Shown here piece after piece: positions 57,721-64,000 of a DNA stretch of 64,000 nucleotides (its first letter is position 1; the number at the start of each line of letters is the position of its first letter). The position numbers were made by a program, and so were the translations under genes. Below the pieces are notes generated by a model. That model had not been told where the DNA came from. It was given only the letters and a program-made list of their open reading frames with translations, and searched no databases. This DNA comes from Hymenobacter sediminis (GTDB taxonomy: Bacteria; Bacteroidota; Bacteroidia; Cytophagales; Hymenobacteraceae). The DNA lies in contig NZ_QKNS01000001.1 of NCBI RefSeq assembly GCF_003231285.1, positions 1,116,001 through 1,180,000 of the forward strand. Reading direction: 5' to 3'.

Positions 57721-59949
57721 CTATTTGGCCGGCTGAATCAGGAGCACTTCGCCGGGCTTCACAGAGAAATCGGGCTTACTATTCCACTCCATAATCTGCT
57801 TGATAGTGACGCCGTACTTGCGCGAGATGCTATACATTGTTTCCCCAGCCTGCACAGTGTGGCGCACGGAAGCCGCTGCTGGGGCCGGAGCCGCAACGGG
57901 GGCCGTTGGCTTGGGTGCTGGGGCCGCAGGCCGCGGGGCTGGAGCCGGAGATACCGGAGCAGCTACAGAATCAGGGGCGGTAACCTGCAACACTTGTCCG
58001 ATGCGCAGGGAAGGACTTTGCGGAAGGTTGTTCCAGGCAACAATGTCGGCGGGGCGCAGGCCGAAGCGGCGGGCAATAGAGTACAGATTTTCCTTGGGCT
58101 GAACTACGTGCCGACCATTAGCCGGTATTGGCTCCACAGTAGTAGCTGGGGTAGGCTGAGCAGGCGGCAGCGGCCGAGGTGTGGCTGTGGTAGCCGGCTT
58201 TGGGGTGGCTGTCGGGGCTGCGGAAACCGGGTTCGGGGCTGGAGCGGGGGTAGGCGTTACCGGAACCGGACGAGTAGCCGGCGTTTGTGGCAGCGCGGAC
58301 GGTTCCTCGCCGGTGGGCTCATCTGCTACGCTGGTAGTAGCGGGCAGTGGCTTTTTAGGAGCCGGGGCGTTGGACGATGGGGTAGGGGTAGGACGCGGAG
58401 TAGCAGTAGGAGCCGATGGGGCAGATGCCGGTGGTAATTCGTTTAGGTTTTCGGTGTGCTCGTCGGTGGCGCTATCGGGCTGCACTACGGTGCTGCTTTC
58501 CTCTTCCACGGCATCTTCCAGCACCCGGGCCGAGCCAACCGTGCGGCCCATGTAGGGCTCCGTCTCATCCAGCTTACGCTTTTTCTCAGGCTGCTTGGGC
58601 TGCGGGACAGGGGTAGGAGTAGCGGCGGGAGCGGGGGCTGCCGGGGTGGTAGCTACTGGCTTTTCGAAGGTGGCCAGGGCCGTGGCGTTGGTGGCATCGG
58701 CGTATTCTACCGGCACGTTTTTCGGGCGGGTGTGCTGCAGCCACAGCACCCGGCCCGGCCGTAGCTCCTCGTTGCGGGGCATGCGGTTCTTGCTCCAGAT
58801 GGCCTTGGCGCGCACCCCATATTTCTGCGACACCGTTGCGACGCTTTCGCCGGGGCGGGCTACGTGGTATTCCACGGCGGCCTTGTCGCGCTTCTTCTGC
58901 ACAAAGTAGGGCTGGCCGGTTACAATGTTATCGAAGGCAAACAGGTCGTTGAACTGCATGAACTTCTTCATCTTCAGGCCGGCCCGCTTGGCTAGGCTTT
59001 CCTTCGTGTCGCCGGGCAGAGCCACCAACGCGCGCAGGCCATTTACCCGCACGAAATCCGCGTTTTCGGGGTCGGGGGTAGGTTGGTTGAGCAGCTGACC
59101 GGCGGTAGCATTTTTCTGCTGGGCTGCCAGGGCCGTAAGCTGCAGCGGGTCAGTAATGGGCACCAGCATGGTGTACACTCGGTCGGTGGGCACGGTGGGC
59201 GCCAGCAGCCAGCGGTTGTGCTTGGCTAGGTCCTCGGGGTTTTGCTGCATGGCCTGCGCCATCACCGACAGTGGCTGACCGGCAGGGGCCGGAAACTCCT
59301 GAAACTGCAGCGGCGGCCGCGTGTTCAAGCCAATGGCTGACTCATACGCGACTTTGTGGGCCAGAAATGTGAGAATGTACTGGTGCGTCTGCTCCGAAAC
59401 TTCTACCTCGGTTGCGTCGAAATCGGTGGGTAGGGTATAGGGCTTGGTACCGGTTAGGCCCAGGTTGTAGCTTAGCAGCGTATTGGCCCAGTTGTGCAGC
59501 ACCTTGTTGTTGCGCAGCAAATATTGAGCGGCGGCTTTCGAGGAAGCTACAATGTGCTTGCGCTCATCTACCGCATCGTTCATCACCAACCCATAGTCTG
59601 CCGCCGACTCGCGCTTGAACTGCCAGTAGCCAATGGCATCATGAATGCTTTGCGCATCGCCCTGCAGGCCGCTTTCCTGGAGCGCCAGAAAGTGAAAGTC
59701 GAGGGGCAGGCCTTCCTGCTGAAATACCCGATCAATAAGCGGGAAGTAGGCATCGGCCAGCACCACGCGGGCCTGGAATGAGGCCTGGTGGCGACGCAGG
59801 GCATCTACCTTTTGTTGAATGGCCATCCGGCCGCCATCCGTCAGCCGCACCCGTAGCCCGGCTATGCTCAGCTCCTGCGGAACGGGAACGGTTTGGGCGG
59901 CCACCAGCAGGGGCAGCAGAAAAAACAGCAGGAGTACAACTCGTTTCAT
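57721..59949 (-). CDS. MltD-like lytic transglycosylase with LysM repeats
   Basis: The 742-residue product has a signal (MKRVVLLLFFLLPLLVAAQ). The SLT domain has the catalytic Glu in FLALQESGLQGDAQS, the GYWQFKRESAADYGL block and a late LLSYNLG. Two clear LysM domains end the protein (RHVVQPKENLYSIARRFGLRPADIVAWNNL and RHTVQAGETMYSISRKYGVTIKQIMEWNSK), and two weaker LysM-like units lie in the middle. Pro/Thr/Ala-rich linkers separate them. It cleaves peptidoglycan glycan strands. The Met at 59949 is used since the longer frame only adds a short polar stretch before the signal. Confidence 0.88.
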   Translation of the reverse strand: MKRVVLLLFFLLPLLVAAQTVPVPQELSIAGLRVRLTDGGRMAIQQKVDALRRHQASFQARVVLADAYFPLIDRVFQQEGLPLDFHFLALQESGLQGDAQSIHDAIGYWQFKRESAADYGLVMNDAVDERKHIVASSKAAAQYLLRNNKVLHNWANTLLSYNLGLTGTKPYTLPTDFDATEVEVSEQTHQYILTFLAHKVAYESAIGLNTRPPLQFQEFPAPAGQPLSVMAQAMQQNPEDLAKHNRWLLAPTVPTDRVYTMLVPITDPLQLTALAAQQKNATAGQLLNQPTPDPENADFVRVNGLRALVALPGDTKESLAKRAGLKMKKFMQFNDLFAFDNIVTGQPYFVQKKRDKAAVEYHVARPGESVATVSQKYGVRAKAIWSKNRMPRNEELRPGRVLWLQHTRPKNVPVEYADATNATALATFEKPVATTPAAPAPAATPTPVPQPKQPEKKRKLDETEPYMGRTVGSARVLEDAVEEESSTVVQPDSATDEHTENLNELPPASAPSAPTATPRPTPTPSSNAPAPKKPLPATTSVADEPTGEEPSALPQTPATRPVPVTPTPAPAPNPVSAAPTATPKPATTATPRPLPPAQPTPATTVEPIPANGRHVVQPKENLYSIARRFGLRPADIVAWNNLPQSPSLRIGQVLQVTAPDSVAAPVSPAPAPRPAAPAPKPTAPVAAPAPAAASVRHTVQAGETMYSISRKYGVTIKQIMEWNSKPDFSVKPGEVLLIQPAK

Positions 59950-60119
59950 AAAGAGGCAAGCAACATGCGGGGCCACCCTCAAATGCGTTGCCGGCCCCGT
60001 CAGCCTACAAAGTAGAAGAAAAATTGGGTGCCGACGGGCCTCTTCGCCGCAAATCCAATAGAATGGTAGAATACTACTCTCTGGCCTCCTGCTGATTGCC
60101 AGGAAAGAGGTCTGTTTCC

Positions 60120-60184
60120 TACCCCCTTTAAAGCCAGCAAGGCCCCCACCGGAAGCAGGAGCCTTGCTGGCTTTAAAGGGGGTA
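60120..60184. terminator. Long inverted repeat, probable terminator of the OMP gene
   Basis: A perfect 24-bp inverted repeat (60120-60143 and 60161-60184) begins 4 nt past the minus-strand stop at 60189. Its centre is GC-rich and its flank CCCCCTTTAAAG; only a weak T-run follows. Confidence 0.65.
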
Positions 60185-60188
60185 AGGT

Positions 60189-63176
60189 TTACATACCACC
60201 GCCGGGGGGCGGACCAAAGCCACCGGGGCTACCGCCACCCGGAGGAGGTCCGAAACCACCGGGGCGCTGCCCACCGGGCCGCTGTCCATCGGTGCCGGGC
60301 AGGGCGTCGCCGCGGCCCCCGCCAAAGCTGCGGATGTTGTAGGTGAACATCAGCATGAAGTACTGCTGCAGAATATTCGTTTGAATGTCCTCGGTGTAGG
60401 CCGCCGTGATGTTGCGCTGAATGCTGTTGTTCTGGCCCAGCAAGTCAAAGGCGAAAAGCTTCACTTCGGCCTGCTGCTTGGCGCCCAGCTTCTTGCCCAG
60501 GGAGGCATTCCAGAGCACAAAGTTCTGGTTGTAGCCCGCCGATAAGCCGGTGTACAGCTGGTGGTTCACGTCCGACTGCAGCGTCACGCCCTTCACAATA
60601 ATCCAGTTGAGGCGCAGGCTGGTGGTTTGGCGGAAAAAGCGGTTGTTGAGCTGCTGGCGCAGGGTGTTGCGCACGTAGCTCTGGCTGGAGTTCGAAGACA
60701 GGGTAAAATCCAGCTCGGGGCTGATGTTGCTGCTGAGCACTGCGCCCAGCCCCACGTTGGGCGTGCGGCTATAGTTCAGCTCCCCAAATACCAAGCCCGG
60801 CGTTTGGGAGTAGGTAGCGTTGGCATTCAGATTCAGGTTTGATTTGATGAAAGCCAGCGGCAAGCTGTAGTTCAGGAATGACCGGAGCGAGTATTGCTGG
60901 TTTAGGTTGACGGGGCGCGTGAGCTGGCCGCCGGCCGGAATAATCACGCCATTTTCCACAATCGGCTCGGCACCAGCATAAATGGTGTTGTTGGTGATAT
61001 AGTTGTCCACATAAGAGCCACCCAACAGCGCAAAAAACGACGTCGATTTTTCGGGCACTGCCGAGGAGTAGCGCACAAATAGGTTGTGGCGGTTTTCCTG
61101 GCGCAGATTGGGGTTGCCGGTGGTCAGCTGTAGCGGGTTGGAGTTATTGACTACCTCCTGCAGTTGGCTGATGCTCGGTGGGTTGGTGTTCATGCGGTAG
61201 TTCACCCGCAGGTTCTGCTGCTTCGAGAAATTGTAGCGGAACTGGGCATTGGGCAGCACGTTCAGGAAGTTTCGGCGGGTAGTACCGGGGCGCGGAAACT
61301 CCTGTTCGCTGCGGAGCTGGGCACTTTGCACGGCTGCCCCTAAAGACCATTGAATTTCCTTGGTTTGGTAGCGGTACGTGACTTCACCGGTATTCGTGAG
61401 GTAGCGGCTCTGGAAAACGTTGCTCAGCGTATCGTTCAGGATAGAGTACTGCTGCTCACCGGGCGAGAAGTTGTAGGTTTTCTTGTCGGAGTCGTTTGGT
61501 GTGTAGGAAAGCGTGTAGCTCAGCTGCAGAATGCTGTTCTGGCTCAGAGGCTCAGTATAGTTGGCGTTGCCGGTCCAGGCCCAGCCGGTCTGCTCCAGCT
61601 CCGAAAACTGGTTGAGAGTAGTTGTGCGTAGCGTGTCTTGGCGCAGGAAAGAGGTGTTCGAGAACAGGTTGTTGTCGCCATCCTTATTGTTATAGCTCGT
61701 GTTCAGGCCCAGCGAGAAAGTGCGGCCCCGGCGCTGAAACCGATGCCGATACAGCAACTGGTTCGTGGCCGTAATACCCGTTAGGGCCGAGCGGTAGGTG
61801 CTATTGTTAGCGCCCTGGTCAATGCCGGCCTCGTTGCCCGCCACCTCAAACGTGCGGCCATCGAGCAGGCTGTTGCCCGTGTTGCGCTGTACCGAAAGAC
61901 TGGGGCGCCACAGCAAGGAGTTCAGCGAGTCGAACTTGTGGTCGAGGCGCAGGTTGAAGCGGTTGTTGATGTTGCGGCTGCTGGCCAGAGAGTTTTCGTT
62001 GTACCGTAAATCCTGGCTTTGGCCGGTGGGGGCCACATAGCGGCGCAGCAGGTTGGTGCGGCTGGTATTGTCGCTGAGGTTGAAAAAGTAGCTGCCTTGC
62101 ACATCGGTTTTGGTGCCCCAGGTGTCGGAGTAGTTCAGGCCCAGGGCGTGGGTTTTCGAGATGCCGCCCTGCTGGCTCACCAGAAAGTCTCCGGCGTTGC
62201 CACCACCGCCTCCGCCGCCACCTTGTCCGCCACCGCCCACGCGGCCGCCGCCCTGGCCCCGCTGGCCCTGGCCACCACCGCCACCCTGGCGCGAGTTGCC
62301 TACTACCCCCAGCAGGTCCTCGGTTCCGAAGTTCTGCTCGTTTACGTTGTTGCTCTGGGCCACAATAGAGAGGCGCTGCTTGCCCTTGAACTGGTTGATG
62401 TTGCCGCTGATGCGGTACCGGTCGTCTTGGGGGCCATAGCCGGCCAGCACCCGCCCGAACGTGCCGTTGCGGAAGCTGGGCTTGGTTACGATGTTGATGG
62501 TTTTCTGCTGGTTGCCATCATCGAAACCCGTAAACTGAGCCTGGTCCGAAGACCGGTCGTACACCTGAATCTTGTCGATGACCTCGGCCGGAATATTCTT
62601 CAGCACAGCGTCGGGGTCGTTGCCAAAAAACTCTTTACCATCTACTAGCACCCGTTGTACCTGCTCGCCTTGGGCCTGCACACGCCCCGAGGTAGGGTCC
62701 ACGGTCACGCCGGGCATTTTGGTGATAAGGTCCTGGGCGTTGGCGTCGGGGTTGGTTTTGTAGGAGCCAGCGTTAAACTGGGCCGTGTCGCCCTTCTGTA
62801 CTGCTGCTGCGGCGCGGCCTACTACCTCCACACCCTTTAAAGCAATGCCCCCGCCGGCCTGCAACGAGAGCGTGCCAAGCGCCAGCGGCTCAGTGCCTAC
62901 CTCCACCGTACGGCGCAGGTTTTGGTAGCCCAGAAACGAAACCGTCAGGATGTAGCGACCAGGAGTTACGCCAGGCACCGCGAAAGAGCCATCGGCCTCC
63001 ACGGCCGCGCCTCGGCGCACTGAGTCAGGTATCTGGGTGAGCAGCACATTGGCCCCAATCAGCGGCGATTGGTCTTTGCTATCAAGCACCCGTCCGCTAA
63101 CGGTGGAGGTCTGTGCCTGCGCCGCCTGCACAAGCACCGCTAGAAACAGCAAAAGGAATAGAAAACGTTTTTGCAT
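60189..63176 (-). CDS. Large CarboxypepD/TonB-plug outer-membrane beta-barrel protein
   Basis: The 995-residue product has a signal (MQKRFLFLLLFLAVLVQAAQAQ), a CarboxypepD_reg-like domain (VSGRVLDSKDQSPLIGANVLLTQ), a plug-like segment (AVQKGDTAQFNAGSYKTNPDANAQDLITKMPGVTVDPTSGRVQAQGEQVQRVLVDGKEFFGNDP) and an OMP_b-brl_3-type barrel. A Gly/Gln-rich loop near residues 300-330 and a Gly/Pro-rich tail with GGFGPPPGGG twice are unusual. The barrel appears complete before the tail. Such proteins are TonB-receptor relatives of unknown ligand; none adjacent encodes a SusD. Confidence 0.88.
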   Translation of the reverse strand: MQKRFLFLLLFLAVLVQAAQAQTSTVSGRVLDSKDQSPLIGANVLLTQIPDSVRRGAAVEADGSFAVPGVTPGRYILTVSFLGYQNLRRTVEVGTEPLALGTLSLQAGGGIALKGVEVVGRAAAAVQKGDTAQFNAGSYKTNPDANAQDLITKMPGVTVDPTSGRVQAQGEQVQRVLVDGKEFFGNDPDAVLKNIPAEVIDKIQVYDRSSDQAQFTGFDDGNQQKTINIVTKPSFRNGTFGRVLAGYGPQDDRYRISGNINQFKGKQRLSIVAQSNNVNEQNFGTEDLLGVVGNSRQGGGGGQGQRGQGGGRVGGGGQGGGGGGGGNAGDFLVSQQGGISKTHALGLNYSDTWGTKTDVQGSYFFNLSDNTSRTNLLRRYVAPTGQSQDLRYNENSLASSRNINNRFNLRLDHKFDSLNSLLWRPSLSVQRNTGNSLLDGRTFEVAGNEAGIDQGANNSTYRSALTGITATNQLLYRHRFQRRGRTFSLGLNTSYNNKDGDNNLFSNTSFLRQDTLRTTTLNQFSELEQTGWAWTGNANYTEPLSQNSILQLSYTLSYTPNDSDKKTYNFSPGEQQYSILNDTLSNVFQSRYLTNTGEVTYRYQTKEIQWSLGAAVQSAQLRSEQEFPRPGTTRRNFLNVLPNAQFRYNFSKQQNLRVNYRMNTNPPSISQLQEVVNNSNPLQLTTGNPNLRQENRHNLFVRYSSAVPEKSTSFFALLGGSYVDNYITNNTIYAGAEPIVENGVIIPAGGQLTRPVNLNQQYSLRSFLNYSLPLAFIKSNLNLNANATYSQTPGLVFGELNYSRTPNVGLGAVLSSNISPELDFTLSSNSSQSYVRNTLRQQLNNRFFRQTTSLRLNWIIVKGVTLQSDVNHQLYTGLSAGYNQNFVLWNASLGKKLGAKQQAEVKLFAFDLLGQNNSIQRNITAAYTEDIQTNILQQYFMLMFTYNIRSFGGGRGDALPGTDGQRPGGQRPGGFGPPPGGGSPGGFGPPPGGGM

Positions 63177-63349
63177 CAGTAGGGGGAGCATAAGTCACTA
63201 GCCCGCATAGACGCAAATTCCTCGTAATCGTTTAACCAGTTGGAAGGCGGCAGATATAGATTCTGGCTAATTGTAAGGCTGAGCCTTGAAAACCAATTAT
63301 TTATTTTCTAAAGGAATTCGATTTCTAACCTGCTAAGCCCCGCCGGGAG

Positions 63350-63994
63350 CTATTTTTTGCGCACCACTAGCAGCCCGTCGCGCAGGGGTAGCAATACGTT
63401 TTCTACCCGTTCATCAGCTTGTACTTTGTCGTTAAATGCCCGAACGGCCTGGGTGTCTTTATCCGATGGCTTCACCACATAGGAGTCCAGCACTTGCCCA
63501 CTGCGCAGCACGTTATCAATCAGCACGAAACCGCCGGGGCGCACCTGCGGCAGTACCAGCTCGTAGTAGGTGTCGTTGTTGATTTTATCGGCATCAATGA
63601 ACACTAGGTCCCAGGTTTCGGGTAGGGTAGGAATAATACGGCGGGCATCACCAATATGCAGCTGAATCTGCTGCTCCTGGCCCGCCTCCCGTACGTAGCG
63701 CCGAATGCGGTCCTCCAGTTCCGGGTTCTGCTCAATGGTATGCAGCACCCCATCGGGCGCTAGCCCCTCCGCCAGACACAGGGCCGAATAGCCCGTGAAT
63801 GTGCCCAGCTCCAATACGCGCCAGGGCCGCACCATATGGCTCAGCATGCTCAGCAGCCGCCCCTGCGCGTGCCCCGAAATCATGCGGGCGTACAGCAGTT
63901 GCACATGAGTTTCGCGGTTGAGGCGGGCAAGCAAGGGGCTTTCGGGCGTAGTGTGGCGGTCAGCGTAGAGCTGGGTTTCGTCGGCGGAGTACAT
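63350..63994 (-). CDS. SAM-dependent O-methyltransferase
   Basis: The 214-residue enzyme has the class I motif I (RVLELGTFTGYSALCLAEGL), an acidic post-motif (TIEQNPELEDRI), HIGDARRIIPTLP, and the metal-binding DLVFIDADKINNDTYYELVLPQVRPGGFVLIDNVL of Methyltransf_3 (COMT-like) enzymes. It methylates catechol-type or related hydroxyls using a divalent ion. It runs to near the right edge; the Met at 63994 gives a natural N terminus, but only 6 bases remain upstream, so a slightly longer form cannot be excluded. Confidence 0.9.
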   Translation of the reverse strand: MYSADETQLYADRHTTPESPLLARLNRETHVQLLYARMISGHAQGRLLSMLSHMVRPWRVLELGTFTGYSALCLAEGLAPDGVLHTIEQNPELEDRIRRYVREAGQEQQIQLHIGDARRIIPTLPETWDLVFIDADKINNDTYYELVLPQVRPGGFVLIDNVLRSGQVLDSYVVKPSDKDTQAVRAFNDKVQADERVENVLLPLRDGLLVVRKK

Positions 63995-64000
63995 GGGGCA

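Noticed and set aside
57800..58700. Tandem repeat array in the lytic transglycosylase gene
   Set aside because: The Pro/Thr/Ala-rich linker is low-complexity, but its repeats are irregular at DNA level.
1..64000. CRISPR array or restriction-modification locus
   Set aside because: No regularly spaced direct repeats and no Cas, methylase or endonuclease pair were seen.

Overview
The window looks like a chromosome segment of a Bacteroidota bacterium of the Hymenobacter/Cytophagales type. Evidence is the gliding lipoprotein GldH, two proteins ending in type A type IX secretion (T9SS) sorting domains, CarboxypepD-TonB receptors, RicT with a Cys-rich head, and promoters of the Bacteroidota form TTG-N18-21-TAnnTTTG with few Shine-Dalgarno sites. 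GC content is high and coding is dense. No rRNA, CRISPR array or transposase gene is visible.

Layout. 1-11.5 kb: the 3' end of a T9SS-sorted subtilase, a HEIGH metalloprotease, RicT, GldH, a cold-shock protein, a disordered protein, lipoproteins, a helix-hairpin-helix protein, a DinB-fold protein and an outer-membrane barrel. 11.7-18 kb: a 2086-residue alpha-2-macroglobulin-like protein. 18-22.3 kb: a ferredoxin and ferredoxin-NADP reductase pair, a STAS-like protein and an MHS-type transporter. 22.4-26.5 kb: a compact integrative element in tRNA-Arg. 26.7-35 kb: TVP38 membrane protein, a transsulfuration PLP enzyme, a GDSL lipoprotein, a GT-C-like membrane protein and a TonB-dependent receptor with a long leader. 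35-47.9 kb: a second T9SS cargo, three OmpA-family proteins, AccD, an endonuclease III-like protein, a radical SAM protein, a gamma-carbonic anhydrase, a CBS-domain membrane protein and DsbD. 48-64 kb: an unusual tRNA-like RNA locus, an Lrp/AsnC regulator, a MORN/TonB protein, thioredoxin, a GbsR-type regulator with its SDR neighbour, DnaE, two LysM proteins, a large TonB/OMP barrel and an O-methyltransferase.

The most distinctive region is the element at 22,365-26,523. It encodes a tyrosine integrase, a small ribbon-helix-helix-like protein, a Rep_trans/NicK-like initiator or relaxase, and a MerR/HTH_17-type excisionase. It is bounded by a 15-bp direct repeat that is the 3' end of tRNA-Arg(ACG). 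A 22-nt sequence built from AAGGATACT units lies inside each end and is a strong candidate for integrase arm sites. The element also supplies a new terminator for the tRNA it interrupts, while the presumed original terminator remains at the far end.

Three other signals stand out. First, a minus-strand non-coding locus (about 48,452-48,181) has an exact TACATTTG promoter box, a tRNA-like fold with an oversized variable region, and two hairpins with the same 10-nt loop, the last being the terminator. Second, a 41-codon reading frame ending in four Cys codons sits upstream of the TonB receptor at 32,307, in the position of a cysteine-sensing leader peptide. Third, a palindromic repeat found between the ferredoxin and reductase genes has a relative inserted in frame inside the macroglobulin gene. 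A pair of near-identical operators also links the GbsR-type regulator to the adjacent SDR gene. All family calls come from reading the sequence; no searches were run.
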